64,000 nucleotides of DNA from the NCBI RefSeq assembly GCF_035594125.1, contig NC_087163.1, positions 11,752,001-11,816,000 on the forward strand, written 5' to 3'. Numbering within the stretch: the stretch's first letter is position 1; each line of letters begins with the position of its first letter. A program made the position numbers and the translations under genes. Positions 1-14,500 of this stretch are shown here, piece by piece. The notes under the pieces were generated by a model. It searched no databases, was not told the origin of the DNA, and saw only the letters and a list, made by a program, of their open reading frames with translations. The DNA comes from Scylla paramamosain (Eukaryota; Arthropoda; Malacostraca; Decapoda; Portunidae).

Positions 1-30
1 GAGAAACAGAGCAATCTTACTAAATGCGTG
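1..30 (-). repeat. Tail of an inverted cassette (copy S1)
   Basis: The first bases are reverse-oriented gamma1 sequence (AACAGAGCAATCTTACTAAA...GCGTGTC) that switches to a forward alpha1 monomer at the same junction, GCGTGTCAAAAAC, as at about 50181 and 54542. The rest of the cassette would lie upstream of the window. Confidence 0.7.
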
Positions 31-3000
31 TCAAAAACAACAAAAGACAAGTTATTCGTAAAAGTTGGTTTTATTCCCATGTAATGTTATTGCCCTGCTT
101 TTTAGTGCTTTATTACCTAACACGCTCAAGAACACTCAAAGACATTTTTCTAGTAATGTCATTTTTTTTCCCACATAAAGCTAGTTTCGCATGGAATTTG
201 GGGTTTTGGTAACTAAGAATGTAAAAAAAAACACTCAAAATACACGCATTTATTAAGGTTATTCTGTTTCTTGATTAAGAGTGTTATTCATGAGTTTCAG
301 TATTTTGGTATCTTAGAAACTTCTTCATACAGTCGAGTGTTGGCGTTTTTTGCCTTGTGATTCTGATGAAACTATAAAACATTCATTATACACGTTTCTC
401 GTTATGTCCTCTTTTTTCTTATATAGAGTGTTTTGCATCCATTTTCGCTTTTTTTTTTTTATGTAACAAGCTAAAAACACAAAAAATACATTTTTTTGGT
501 AATGTTATTCTATTTCTTCATATTGCTTGGTTTGCATCCGTTTTAGCGTTTTTCTACGTAAATCTTTTAAAAGACATTTTCAGTAATTTTGTTTTGGATT
601 TCCATATAGATTGACTTTCATATTATTTATCATTTTGGTGCCTAACATGCAGAAAAAAAACTCAAAAGACAGGTTTCTTGTAAAGTCGTTAAATTTTATC
701 AGATAAGTGGGTTTGCATACACTTTATGGTTTGGAACATAACTCCGAAAAAAAAGGTAAGATTAACTTTTTCGATAATGTTTTTTCCACATAATTTTCCT
801 GAATTTTGTCAGAATTTTGGCATATTGGTACCTATGAACATCAATAACAAAAAATAAAAATGCTATTTTTTCATTTATTATTTTTTCTTTATAAAGAGTG
901 TTATTTGTAGGTTTTAACGTTTTGGTACTTAAGGAACTTAAAAACATTTATAATACACATTTCTTGTAATGTCCTTTCGTTTCCCAAATATGGGGATCTT
1001 TGCATGTATTTAAGCGTTTTTATAGGTAACATGATAAAAAACACTCAAAACACTTGTTTTTGATAATGTTATTCTGCTTCTCCATAAAGGAGTGTTTTAC
1101 ATGCGTTTTAGCGATTTGGTATATAAGGAGCTGAAAAAAACTTCAAGGCAAGTTCTTGGTAAAAGTTTACTTCCAGTGTAATATGATTGCCGTGCTTTTC
1201 AGTGCTTTATTGCCTAACACGCTCAAAAACACTGAAAAGATACTTCTGGTAATGTCATTTTTTCCCACATAGAACTAGTTTCGCATGCTATTTAGGGTTT
1301 TGCGAAGAATGTGAAAAAAAACTCTCAAAATACATGCATTTGGTAATGTTGTTCTGTTTCTCAATTAAGATTGTTATTCATGAGTTTCAGCATTTTTGTA
1401 TCTAAGAAACTTCTTTATATACACGAGTTTTTGCGTTTTTTGCCTTGCGGTTCTTGTGAACGAAAAGTTCTTTTGCCCGAAAATAATAAGACACTCATTA
1501 TACATGTTTCTCGTAATGTCCTTTTCTTTCCCAATAGGGACTGCTTTGCATCCTTTTTCTCGTTTTTTGTAGGTAACAAGCTCAAAAACACTCAAAATAT
1601 ACTTCTTTGGTTATGTTATTGTATTTTTTCATATTGGTTGGTTTTCATCTGTTTTAGCGTTTTTCTACGTAAAACATCGAAAAGACACGTTTTCAGTATT
1701 TTTTTTTCGATTCCCAAAGAATTTTGCCAGAATTTTGACATATTATTACCTATGAAGATCAATAACAAAAATAAAAAAATATATACTTAATTTTAATTTT
1801 TTTTTCTCTATAAGGAGGTAACATTTCTGGGTTTTAGCTTTTTTGGTACTAATGGAACTTAAATACACTCATAATACACGTTTCTCGTAATGTCCTTTCG
1901 TTTCCCAAACATAATGTTTTTTGCATGTATTTAAACGTTTTTATAGATAACATGATCAAAAACACTCAAAATACATGTTTTTGGTAATGTTATTCTGTTT
2001 CTCCTTAAAGTTTGTTTTCCATGCGTTTTAGCGGTTTGTTATATAAGGAGCTCAAAAACACTTAAAGGCAAGTTTTTGGTATAAATTGGTGTTATTCCAT
2101 GTAATATGATTGTTCTGCTTTTTAGTGCTTTATTGCCTCTCACGCTCAAAAACACTTAAAAGACACTTTTATGGTAATGTCATTTTTTTCTTACATAAAG
2201 GTGGTTTTGCATGCAATTTGGGATTTTTGGTAACTAAGAATGTGAAAAGCACTCAAAATACACGCATTTAGTAAGGTTGTTCTGTTTCTCTATTAAGAGT
2301 GTTATTTATGAGTTTCAGCATTTTGGTATCTAGGAACTTACTCCATATCCACGAGTTTTTGTGTTTTTTGCCTTTTTGGTTTCTTTAAACTATAAAAACT
2401 CATTATACACTTTTCTTGCAAAGTCCTTTTGTTTTCTAATATTGAGTGCTTTCCATCAATTTTCCCGTTTTTTGTAGGTAACAAGCTCAAAAACGTTCAA
2501 AATATACCTTTTTGGTAATGTTTTTCTATTTCTTGATATTGGTTGGTTTCAATCCGTTTTAGCGTTTTTCTACGTAAACACTGAAAAGACACGTTTTAAG
2601 CAATTTTGTTTTGGATTCTCATATAGAGTGAGTTCTTTATTATTTATCGTTTTGGTGCCTAACATGCTGAAAAACACTCAAAAAACAGATTTCTGGTAAG
2701 TTCGTTTAATTTCCTCATATAGGAGTCTTTGGATGCACTTTATGGTTTGGTATATAACAGTCCGAAAAAAAAGCTAAAATTAAATTTTGTAATAATTTTC
2801 TTTGATCATATAATAGCCCTGAATTTTCCCAGAATTTTGGCATCTCGGTACCTATGAAGATAAATAACAAAAAAAAAAAAAATCCTATTTTTTTTATTTT
2901 CTTACTTTGTTTCTAAATAAAGTGTTATTTGTGGGTTTTAACTTTTTGGTACTTAAGCAACTTAAAAACACTTATAATACACAATTCTCGTAATGTCCTT

Positions 3001-3664
3001 TCGTTTCGCAAACTTAAGGTTCTTTGTATGTATTTAAGCGTTATTATAGATAACATGATGAAAACCCTCAAAATTTATGTTTTTGGTAATTTTATTCTGT
3101 TTCTCCATAAAAGATTTTTTGCATGCGTTTTAGCGTTTTGGTATGTAATGAGCTCAAAAACACTTAAAGGCAAGTTCTTGGTAAAAGTTGCTTTTATTCC
3201 CATGTAATGTGATTACCCTGCTTTTTAGTGCTTTATTGCCTAACACGCTCAAAAACACTCAAAAGACACTTCTGGTAATGTCATTTTTTTTCCCACATAA
3301 AGCTAGTTTTGCATGCTATTTGGGATTTTGCTAAGAATGTGAAAAACACTGAAAATACACGCTTTTGGTAAGGTTTTTCTTTTTCTCAATAAAGATTGTT
3401 GTTATTCACGAGTTTCAGCATTTTGGTATCTAAGAAACTTCTTTATATACACGAGTTTTTGCGTTTTTTGCCTTGTGGTTCTTGTGAACCACAAGTTCTT
3501 TTGCTCGAAAATAATAAGACACTCATTATACACGTTTCTCGTAATGTCCTTTTGTTTCCCAATAGAGAGTGGTTTGCATCCATTTTCACCTTTTTTGTAG
3601 GTAACAAGCTAGTGTTATTTTATTTTTCTTCATATTGGTTGGTTTACATCCGATTTAGCGTTAG
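25..3664 (+). repeat. Forward decamer satellite block
   Basis: This block is a continuous run of forward monomers in decamer order. It contains two decamer variants seen elsewhere: a gamma1 with a 30-odd-bp replacement carrying TTCTTTTGCCCGAAAATAAT (near 1468 and 3490), and a deletion fusing gamma2 to alpha2 at about 1710 (GATTCCCAAAGAATTTTGCC). Positions 25 to about 1900 mirror about 9240-11087. About 1950-3240 matches about 51060-52350 directly. Two open frames lie on the forward strand, but they are satellite translation. No gene or transposon is seen. Confidence 0.9.
3472..3495. repeat. 10-bp-stem hairpin at the start of a gamma1 insertion
   Basis: CTTGTGGTTC, TTGT, GAACCACAAG is a perfect 10-bp stem with a 4-base loop. 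Ordinary gamma1 units have only the left half (GCCTTGTGGTTCTTGTGAAAC). The right half begins the inserted variant found at six loci, so the insertion looks like a fold-back copy plus extra sequence. Confidence 0.8.
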
Positions 3665-3675
3665 CATAAATTCAG
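3661..3675. other. Orientation switch, forward to reverse
   Basis: Forward epsilon1 (CATCCGATTTAGCGTT) runs directly into reverse gamma2/beta2 sequence (AAATTCAGGGAATTTATGTG). No inserted unique DNA lies between them. Confidence 0.85.
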
Positions 3676-6352
3676 GGAATTTATGTGGAAAAAAGAACAT
3701 TACCAAAAAAGTTAATTATAGCTTTTTTTTTCGGATTGTTATGTACCAAACCCTAAATAGCATGCAAAGACACCTATATATGGAAGTTAAACGATTTTAA
3801 GAATCTTTTCTTTTCAGTGTTTTTTTAGCATGTTAGGAACCAAAACGATAAATAATATGGAAGTCAGTCAATATGTGAATAGAAAACAAAATTAGTGAAA
3901 ACTTGTCTTTTCAGTGTTTTACATAGAAAACACTCAAGCGGATACAAACCATCATATATGATGAAATAGAATAACATTACCAAAAAGATATATTTTGAGT
4001 GTTTTTGAGCTTGTTACCAACAAAAAATGCAAAAATGGATGTAAAGTACTCTATATTAGGAAACAAAACGACATTACGAGAAACGTGTATAATGAGTGTT
4101 TTATAGTTTTAAAAGAACCACAAGGCAATAAACGCAAAAACTCGTGTATATAGAGAAATTTCTTATATACCGAAATGATGAAATGCATGAATAACACTTT
4201 TAATCAATCAACAAAACTACCTTACCAAATTGTGTATTTTGAGTGTTTTTCACATTCTTAGTTACGAAAATGCCAAATTACATGCGAAACTACCTTCATG
4301 TGGGAAAAAAAAAAAAACGACAATACCAAAAAAGCGTCTTTTTAGTATTTTTGAGCGTGATATGCAATAAAGCACTTAAAAGTACAAAAATCACATTACA
4401 TGGAAATAAAACCAACTTTGACCAAGAACTTGCCATTGTGTTTTGAGCTCCTTACATACTAAAACGCTAAAACGCATGCAAAACAATCCTTTATGGAGAA
4501 GCAGAAAAACATTACAGAAAACATGTTTTAAGTGTTTTTGATCATGTTACCTATAAAAACGCTTAAATACAGGCAAAGAAACCTATCTTTCGGAAACGAA
4601 AGGACATTACGAGAAACGTGTATTTTGACTGTTTTTAAGTTTCTTAAGTACCAAAACGTTAAAAACCACAAATAACACTCATTAAAGAGAAAAAATAAAA
4701 AAAATAAATTAAAAATTGCATTTTTTTTATTAATTTTCATAAGTACCGAGATGCCAAAATACTGCCAAAATTCAGGGAATTTATGAGGAAAAAAGAACAT
4801 TATCAAAGAAGTTAATTATAGCTTTTTTTTTTCGGATTGTTATTTACCAAACCCTAAAGTACATGCAATGCCACCTATATGAGGAAATTAAACGAGTTTA
4901 CCAGAAACTTGTCTTTTCAGTGTTTTTCAGCATGTTACGCACCAAACCGATAAATAATATGGAAGTCAGTCAATATGTGAATCCAAAACAAAATTACTGA
5001 AAACGTGTCTTTTCAGTGTTTCACGTAGAAAAAATATGAAGAAACTGAATAACATTACCAAAAAGTGTTTTTGAGCATTTTACCTACGAAAAACGCGAAA
5101 ATGGATGTAAAAGCACTCTATATTGGGAAGCAAAAGGACATTTAGAGATACGTGCATAATGATTAATTTATAGTTTCACAAGAACCACAAGACAAAAAAC
5201 GCAAAAACTCGTGTATATTGAGAAGTTTCTTACATACAAAAATGCTAAAACTCATTAATAACACTTTTAATTCAGAAACAGAACTACCTTACCAAATGTG
5301 TGTATTTTGAGTGTTTTTCACATTCTTAGTTACGAAAATCCCAAATTACATGCGAAACTAGCTTTATGTGGGAAAAAATGACATTATCAGAAAAGTGTCT
5401 TTTGAGTGTTTTTGAGCGTGATATGCAACAATGCACTAAAAACAGAATAATCACATTATATAGGAATAAAACTAACTTTTAAGAGGAAATTGCCTTTAAG
5501 TGTGTTTAACTCCTTACATAACAAAACGCTAAAACGCATGCAAAACACCCTTTATGAAGAAACAGAATAACATTACCAAAAACAGGTATTTTGAATGTTT
5601 TTGATCATGTTACCTATAAAAACGCTTAAATACATGCAAAGAACCCTACGTCTGTGAAACGAAAGGACATATAAAAAAAAAAAAATTTAGCTTTTCTCCG
5701 GAATTATGTACCAAACCCAGAAGTGCATGCAAAGCCATCTATATGGGGAAATTACAAGACTTTACCAGAAATCTGTCTTTTGAAAGTTTTTTCAGCAATT
5801 TCAACAATATTACTGAAAACGTGTCTTTTCAGTCATTTACGAAGAATAACGCTTAAACGGATGCAAACCAACCAATATGAAGAAATAGAATAACATTACC
5901 AAAAAGATATATTTTGAGTGTTTTTCAGCTTGTTACCTAGAAAAAATGCGAAAATGGATGGAAAGCACTCTATATTGGGAAAGAAAAGAACATTACGAGA
6001 AACGTGTATAATGAGTGTTTTATAGTTTCACACAAACCACAAGGCAAAAAACGCAAAAACTCGTGTGTATAGAGAAGTTTCTTACATACCAAAATGCTGA
6101 AATAACACTTTTAATTGAGAAACATAACTACCTTACTAAATGCGTGTATTTTGAGTGCTTTTTTTACATTCTTAGTTACCAAAACCCCAAATTCCATGCG
6201 AAACTAACTTTATGTGGGAAAAAAATGACATTACCAGAAAAGTGTCTGAGTGTTTTTGAGCATGTTAGGCAATAAAGCACTAAAAAGCAGGGCAATCACA
6301 TTACATGGGAATAAAACCAACTTTTACGGAAAACTTGCCTTTTAGTGTTTTT
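3665..6352 (-). repeat. Reverse decamer block with shortened units
   Basis: Alpha1 starts fall at 4353, 5414 and 6258, giving units of 1061 and 844 bp. The short unit contains a deletion at about 5670 joining delta2 to the end of gamma2 (GGACATATAAAAA then an A-run then TTTAGC). The same deletion sits at about 40950, so about 4440-6080 and 39683-41330 are direct copies. The first 730 bp also match about 7240-7970 directly. Confidence 0.88.
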
Positions 6353-6825
6353 GACACGCATTTAGTAAGGTTGTTCCGTTTCTCAATTAAGTGTGTTATT
6401 CATGAGTTTCAGCATTTTAGTATCTAGGAAGCTTCTCCATATACACGAGTTTTTGCGTTTTTTGGCTTCTGGTTTTTTTGAACTATAAAACATTCATTAT
6501 ACACTTTTCTCGCAATGTCCCTTTGTTTCCCAATATAGACTGTTTTGTATCAATTTTGTGGTTTTTTTTTTTTTGTATGTAACGAGCTCAAAAACACTCA
6601 AAATATATATTTTTGGTAATGTTTTTCTGCTTCTTGATATTGGTTGGTTTGCATCAGTTTTACGTAAAACACTGAGAAGACACGTTTTCAGTAATTTTCT
6701 TTTGGATTCCCACATAGAGTGAGTTCCTAATTATTTATCGTTTTGGTGCCTAACATGCTGAAAAACACTCAAAAGACAGTTTTCTGGTAAGGTCTCTTAT
6801 TTCTTCATATGCGAGGCCTTGCATG
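6353..6825 (+). repeat. Inverted one-pentamer cassette (copy S2)
   Basis: A 473-bp forward segment sits inside reverse decamers. It runs gamma1-delta1-epsilon1-alpha2-beta2, with beta2 cut at TTGCATG. The left junction is GTGTTTTTGACACGCATTTAG and the right is TTGCATG then TCTTTTGAGTGTTTTTGAGC. The same two junctions recur at 11087/11566 and, in variant form, at 23844/24322. Confidence 0.88.
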
Positions 6826-9800
6826 TCTTTTGAGTGTTTTTGAGCGTGTTACGCAATAAAGCACTAAAACGAAGGGCAATCACATTACATGGGAATAAAA
6901 CCAAATTTTACCAAGAACTTGCCTTTAAGTGTTTTTGAGCTCCTTACATACCAAAACGCTAAACATCATGCAAAATGCATTTTATGGAGAAAAAGAATAA
7001 TATTACCAAATACATGTATTTTAAGTGTGTTTCATCATATTATCTATAAAAACGCTTAAATACATGCAAAAAACCTTATGTTTGGGAAACAAAAGGACAT
7101 TACAAGAAACGTGTATTATATATGTTTTTTTAAGTTCCTTTAGTACCTAAAAGCTAAAACCCACAAATAACACTCTTTATTTAGAAAAAAATAAACAAAA
7201 AAATGGGATTTTTTTTTTGTTATTCATCCTTATAGGTACCGAGTCAGGGAATTTATGTGGAAAAAAGAACATTACCAAAAAAGTTAAATATAGCATTTTT
7301 TCGGATTGTTATGTACCAAACCCTAAATAGCACGCAAAGACACCTATATAGGGAAGTTAAACGATTTTAACAGAAACCTGTCTTCTCAGTGTTTTTTAGC
7401 ATGTTAGGCACCAAAACGATAAATAATATGGAAGTCAGTCAATATGTGAATGCAAAACAAAATTAGTGATAACTTGTCTTTTCAGTGTTTTACATAGAAA
7501 ACACTCAAGCGGATGCAAACCAACCTATATGATGAAATAGATTAACATCACCAAAAAGATATATTTTGAGTGTTTTTGAGCTTGTTACCAACAAAAAATG
7601 CAAAAATGGATGTAAAGTACTCTATATTAGGAAACAAAAGGACATTACGAGAAACGTGTATAATGAGTGTTTTATAGTTTTAAAAGAACCACAAGGCAAT
7701 AAACGCAAAAACTCATGTATATAGAGAAATTTCTTACAAACCGAAATGATGAAATGCATGAATAACACTTTTAATCAATAAACAAAACTACCTTACCAAA
7801 TTTTGTATTTTGAGTGTTTTTCACATTCTTAGTTACGAAAATGCCAAATTACATGCGAAACTACCTTCATGTGGGAAAAAAAAAATGATAATACCAAAAA
7901 AGTGTCTTTTTAGTGTTTTTGAGCGTGATATGCAATAAAGCACTAAAAAGTAGAAAAATCACATTACATGGGAATAAAACCAACTTTTACGAAGAACTTG
8001 CCTTGAAGTGTTTTTTAACTCCTTACATACCAAATCGCTAAAACGCATGCAAAACACCCTTTATGGAGAAACATAATAACATTACCAAAACATGTATTTT
8101 GAGTGTTTTTGATCATGTAACCTATAAAAACGCTTAAATACATGTAAAAAACCCTATGTTTGTATAACAAAAGGACATTACGAAAATCATGGATTAAGAG
8201 TGGTTTTAAGTTATTTAAGTAACAAAAAGCTAAAACACAAATAACACTCTTTATAGAGAAAAAAAATTTCGTTATTCATCTTCATAGGTACCGAGATGGC
8301 AAAATTCTGGCAAAATTAATGGAAATTTTGTAAAAAAAAAACATTATATAAAAAAATAATTTTAGCTTTTTTCCGGAGTTCTGTACAAACCCTGAAGTGT
8401 ATACAAATCCACCTATATGGGGAAATTACACCACTTACCAGAAACCTGTCTTCTGAGTGTTTTTCAGCAATTTCAACAATATTACTGAAAACGTGTCTTT
8501 TCAGTGATTTACGTAGAAAAACGCTAAAACGGATGTAAACTAACCAATATGAAAAAATAGAATAACATTACCAAAAAGATATATTTTTATGTGTTTTTGA
8601 GCTTGTTACCTACAAAAAATGCAAAATTGGATGGAAAGCACTTCATATTGGCGAAGAAAAGGACATTACGTTAACGTGTATGAGTGTTTTATAGTTTGAC
8701 AAGAACCACAAGGTAAAAAGCTCAAAAACTCGTGTACATAAAGAAGTTTCTTACATACCAAAAAGCTGAAACTCATGAATAACACTTTTAATTTTGAAAC
8801 AGAAATACCTTACCAAATGTGTGTAGAAGAAAAGTTTCTTACATACCAAAATGCTGGAACTCATGAATAACACTTTTAATTAAGAAATAGAACAACCTTA
8901 CTAAATGCCTGTGTTTTGAGTTTTTTCACATTCTTAGTTACCAAAACCCCAAACTCCATGCAAAACTAGCTTTATGTGGGGAAAAAATATATATATTACC
9001 AGAAAAGTGTCTTTTGAGTGTTTTTCAGCGTGTTAGGCAATAAAGCACTAAAAAGGAGGGCAATAACATTACATTGGAATAAAACGAATTTTTACCAAGA
9101 ACTTGCCTTTAAGTTTTTTTGAGGTCCTTATATACCAGAACACTAAAACGCATGGAAAACAAACTTTATAGTGAAACAGAATAAAATTACCAAAAACATG
9201 TATTTTGATTGTTTTTGATCATGTTACCAATAAAAACGCTTAAATGCATGCAAAGAACCCTAATTTTGGGAAACGAAAGGACATTACGAGAAACGTGTAT
9301 TATGAGTGTTTTTAAGTTCCTTTATTACCAAAAAAGCTAAAACCCAGAAATAACACTCTTTATAAAGAAAAAAAAAATTAAATAAAGTATATATTTTTTT
9401 ATTTTATTTTATTTTTGTTATTCATCTTCATAGGTACTAAGATGTCAAAATTCTGGCAAAATTCTTTGGGAATCGAAAAAAATACTGAAAACGTGTCTTT
9501 TCGGTGTTTTACGTAGAAAAATGCTAAAACAGATGAAATCCAACCAATATCAAGAAATACAATAACATAACCAAAGAGGTATATTTTGAGTGTTTTTGAG
9601 CTTGTTACCTACAAAAAACGCGAAAAAGGATGCAAAGCAGTCCCTATTGCGAAAGAAAAGGACATTACGAGAAACATGTATAATGAGTGTCTTATTATTT
9701 TCAGGCAAAAGAACTTTTCGTTCACAAGAACTACAAGGCAAAAAACGCAAAAACTCCTGTATATAAAGAATTTTCTTAGATACCAAAATGCTGAAACTCA

Positions 9801-11086
9801 TGAATAACAATCTTAATTGAGAAACAGAACAACATTACCAAATGCATGTATTTTGAGAGTTTTTTCACATTCTTCGCAAAACCCTAAATAGCATGCGAAA
9901 CTAGTTTTATGTGGGAAGAAATGACATTACCAGAAGTATCTTTTCAGTCTTTTTGAGCGTGTTAGGCAATAAAGCACTGAAAAGCAGGGCAATCATATTA
10001 CACTGGAAGAAAACTAACTTTTACCAAGAACTTGCCTTGAAGTGTTTTTCAGCTCCTTATATACCAAATCGCTAAAACGCATGTAAAACACTCCTTTATG
10101 GAGAAGCAGAATAACATTATCAAAAACAAGTATTTTGAGTGTTTTTTATCATGTTACCTATAAAAACGCTTAAATACATGCAAAGATCCCCATATTTGGG
10201 AAACGAAAGGACATTACGAGAAATGTGTATTATGAATGTTTTTAAGTTCCTTAAGTAACAAAACGTTAAAACCTACAAATAACACTCTTTTATAAAGAAA
10301 AAATAATGAATAAAAAAAATAGCATTTTTATTTTTTTGTTATTGATGTTCATAGGTACCAAGATGCCAAAATTCTGCCAAAATTCAGGAAAATTATGTGG
10401 AAAAAACATTATCGAAAAGTTAATCTTACCTTTTTTTTCGGAATTATGTTCCAAACCATAAAGTGTATGCAAAGACACTTATCTGATAAAATTTAACGAA
10501 TATGAAAGTCACTCTATATGGAAATCCAAAACAAAATTACTGAAAACTGTCTTTTGAAAGATTTACGTAGAAAAACGCTAAAACGGGTGCAAACCAAGCA
10601 ATATGAAGAAATAGAATAACATTAGCAAAAAAGTATATCTTGTGTGTTTTTTAGCTTGTTACATAAAAAAAAACGCGAAAAAGGATGCAAAACACTCTAT
10701 ATAAGAAAAAGAGGACATAACGAGAAACGTGTATAATGAGTGTTTTATAGTTTCATCAGAATCACAAGGCAAAAAACGCAAACACTCGACTGTATGGAGA
10801 AGTTTCTAAGATACCAAAATACTGAAACTCATGAATAACACTCTTAATCAAGAAACAGAACAACCTTACTAAATGCGTGTATTTTGAGTGTTTTTTTACA
10901 TTCTTAGTTACCAAAACCCCAAATTCCATGCGAAACTAGCTTTATGTGGGAAAAAAATGGCATTACCAGAATAATGTCTTTGAGTGTTCTTGAGCGTGTT
11001 AGGTAATAAAGCACTAAAAAGCAGGGCAATCACATTACATGGGAATAAAACCAACTTTTACGAAGAACTTGTCTTTTAGTGTTTTT
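6826..11086 (-). repeat. Reverse decamer block
   Basis: Alpha1 starts at 6842, 7921, 9026, 9955 and 10992 give units of 1079, 1105, 929 and 1037 bp. The 929-bp unit carries the gamma2-alpha2 deletion at about 9465 (AAATTCTTTGGGAATCG) and the hairpin gamma1 variant at about 9700. A partial tandem copy of gamma1 sits at 8815-8885. About 9385-11566 is a direct copy of about 22080-24322. Confidence 0.9.
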
Positions 11087-11566
11087 GACACGCATTTAGT
11101 AAGGTTGCTCTGTTTCTCAATTAAGAGTGTTATTCAAGAGTTTCAGCATTTTGGTATATATGAAACTTCTCCATATACACGAGTTTTTGCGTTTTTTGCC
11201 TTGTGTTTTTTTTAAACTATAAAACATTAAATATAGACTTTTCTCGCAATATCCCTTTCTTTCCCAATATAGAGTGCTTTTTTATCAATTTTCGCTTGTT
11301 TTTTGTAGGAAACAAGCACACAAATACTCAAAATATACATTTTTGGTAATGTTTTTCTGCTTCTTGATATTGGTTGGTTTCTATCATTTTTAGCGTTTTT
11401 CTACGTAAAACACTAAGAAGACACGTTTTCTGTAATTTTCTTTTGGATTCCCACATAGAGTGAGTTCCTTATTATTTATCGTTTTGGTGCCTAATATGCT
11501 GAAAAACACTCAGAAGACATATTTCTTGTAAGGTCTTTAATTTCCTGATATGGGAGGCTTTGCATG
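11087..11566 (+). repeat. Inverted one-pentamer cassette (copy S3)
   Basis: This 480-bp forward insert in reverse surroundings has the same composition and breakpoints as the copy at 6353. It is flanked on the left by an alpha1 monomer and on the right by the last 20-odd bp of beta1 plus alpha1, so alpha1 occurs on both sides. Confidence 0.88.
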
Positions 11567-14500
11567 TCTTTTCAGTGTTTGTGAGCGTGTTACGCAATAA
11601 AGCCCTAAAAGCCAGGGCAATCACATTACATGGGAATAAAACCTAATTTTTCCAAGAACTTACCTTTAAGTGTTTTTGAGCTCGTTACATACCAAAACGC
11701 TAAAATGCATGCAAAATACATTTTATTGAGAAACAGAATAACATTACCGAATACATGTATTTTGAGTGTTGTTTTATCATGTTATGTATAAAAACGCTTA
11801 AATACATACAAAGAACCTTATGTTTGGGAAACGAAAGAACATTACGAGAAACGTGTATTATGAGTGATTTTTAAGTTCCTTCAGTACCAAGAAGCTAAAA
11901 CCCACAAATAACACTCTTTAGAAAAAAAAAAAAAAAAATGAGATTTTCTTTTTTTTTTTTTTTGGTTATTCATCTTCATAGGTACCGAGATGCTAAAATT
12001 CTGCCAAAATTCACGGAATTTATGTGGAGAAAAGAATATTATTATAGAAGTTAATTATAGCTTTTTTTTTTCGGATTGTTATGTACCAAACCCTAAAGTG
12101 CATGAAGAGCCACCTATATAAGGAAGTTAAAGGACTTTACCAGAAACCTGTCTTTTCAGTGTTTTTCAGCATGTTAGGCACCAAAACGATAAATAATATG
12201 GAAGTCAGTCAATATGTGTATCCAAAACAAAATTACTGAAAACGTGTCTTTTCAGTGTTTTAAGTAGAAAAACGCTAAAACGGATGCAATCCAACAAATA
12301 TGAAGAAATAGAATAACATTACCAAAAAGTGTTTTTGAGCTTTTTACCTACAAAAAACGCGCAAAAGGATATAAAGAACTCTATATTGGAAAGCAAAATG
12401 ACATTACGAGAAACGTGTATAATGAGTGTTTTATAGTTTCACAAGAACCACAAGGCAAAAAACGCAAAAACTCGTGTATATAGAGAAGTTTCTTACATAC
12501 CAAAACACTAAAACTCATGAATAACACTTTTAATTGAAAAACAGAACTACCTTACCAAATGTGTGTATTTTGAGTGTTTTTCACATTCTTAGTTACGAAA
12601 ATCCCAAATTACATGCAAAACTAGCTTTATGTGGTAAAAAAAATGACATTACCAGAAAAGTGTCTTTTGTGTGTTTTTGAGCGTTATATGCAAAAAAACA
12701 CTAAAAAGCAAAACAATCACATTACATTGGAATAAAACCAAATTTTACGAAGAACTTGCCTCTAAGTGTTTTTTAACTCCTTACATACCAAAACGCTAAA
12801 CGCATGCAAAACAACCTTTATGGAGAAACAGAATAACATTACCAAAAACATGTATTTTGATTGTTTTTGATCATGTTACCTATAAAATCGCTTAAATACA
12901 TGCAAAGAACCCTATGTTTGTGAAACGAAAGGACATTACGAAAATCGTGTATTATGAGTATTTTTAAGTTCCTTAAGTACCAAAAATCTAAAACCCACAA
13001 ATAACACTCTTTATAGAGAAAAAATATAATTAAAAAATAGATTTTTTTTTTGTTATTCATCTTCATAGGTAACGAGATGCCAAAATTCTGAGAAATTTCA
13101 GGGAAATTATGTGAAAAAAAAAAAATAATAATAATTTTAGCTTTTTCCGGAGTTATGTACGAAGTGCATGCAAACCCACCTATATGGGTAAGCTACACGA
13201 CTTTAGAAGAAACGTGTCTTTGGGTGTTTTCAGCAATTTCAACAGTATTACTGAAAACGTGTCGTTTCAGTTTTAGCGTAGGACGCTAAAAGAGATGCAA
13301 ACCAACCAATATGAAGAAATAGAATAACATTACAAAAAAGTTGAGTGTTTTTTAACTTGTTACCTACAAAAAAACGCAAATAATAATTACAAGAAAATTG
13401 TATAATGAATGTTTTAATAGTTTTCAAGAACCATAAGGCAAAAAACGCAAAACTTGTATATATGGAGAAGTTTCTTAGACACCAAAATGCTGAAACTCAT
13501 GAATAACACTCTTAATTGAGAAACAGAACAATTTTAGGAAATGAGTGTATTTTGAGTGTTTTTTTTTCACATTCTTAGTGGTCCAACCTCAAATTACATC
13601 CGAAACTGTGGAAAAAAAATGAAATTACTAGAAAAGTGTCTTTTTAGTGTTTTTCAGCGTGTTAGGCAATTAAGCACTATAAAGCAGGGCAATCATATTA
13701 CATGGGAATATAACCACCTTTTACCAAGAACTTGTTCTTAATTTTTTTTGAGCTCGTTACATACCAAAACGCTAAAACCCATGCAAAACACCCTTTATGG
13801 AAAAACAGAATAACATTATCAAAAACATGTATTTTGATTGTTTTTCAGCTTGTTACCAATAAAAATGCTTAAATACATGCAAAGAACCCTATGTTTGGGA
13901 ATGAAAGGACATTACGAGGAATGTGTATTTTGAGTGTTTATAAGTTCCTGAAGTACCAAAAAGCTAAAACCCACAAATAACACTCTTTATAGAGAAAAAA
14001 AAATTTAAAAAATAGCATTTTTTTTTATTGATCTTCATAGTCAAGGAGATGCCAAAATTCTGACAAAAAATTCAGAAAAATTACGTGAAAAAAAAAATAT
14101 TATGAAAGAGGTTAATTTTAGCTTTTTTTCGAACTGTTATGTACCAAACCCTAAAGTGTATGCAAAGCCACCTATATGGGGAAATTAAACGACTTTACAA
14201 GAAACCTGTCTTTTGAGTGTTTTTCAGCATGTTAGGCATCAAAACGATAAATAACATAGAAGTCACTCTATATGGGAATCCAAAACAAAATTACTGAAAA
14301 CGTGTCTTTTCTGTGTTTTACGTAGAAAAACGCTAAAACGGATGGAAACCAACCAATATGAAGAAATAGAATAACATTACCAAAAAGGTATATTTTGAGT
14401 GTTTTTGATCATGTTACCTATAAACACGCTTAAATACATGTGAAGAATCTTATCTTTAGGAAACAAAAGGACATTACGAGAAACGAGTATTATGAGTGTT

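Noticed and set aside
1371..1790. 139-codon forward open frame, the longest non-TA frame
   Set aside because: It runs across several satellite monomers, and similar peptides (for example with [16 protein letters not shown]) appear at many other positions and on both strands wherever the same monomers occur. There is no codon bias, domain or conserved start.
2929..3207. Recurring peptide MWVLTFWYL...LKTLIIH...SRNVLSF seen here and at about 52040, 35581-35799, 55565-55828 and elsewhere, looking like a protein family
   Set aside because: It is the translation of gamma2-delta2-epsilon2 monomers. Frame, start and stop change from copy to copy, and changes do not favour synonymous sites as far as I can see by eye.
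6353..6825. Inverted cassette as a transposable element
   Set aside because: It consists only of satellite monomers, has no terminal inverted repeats or clear target-site duplication, and starts and ends inside monomers. An inversion or duplication explains it.
14150..14160. Interstitial telomere array
   Set aside because: Only single CCCTAAA units within beta2 occur; there is no tandem run of telomere repeats.
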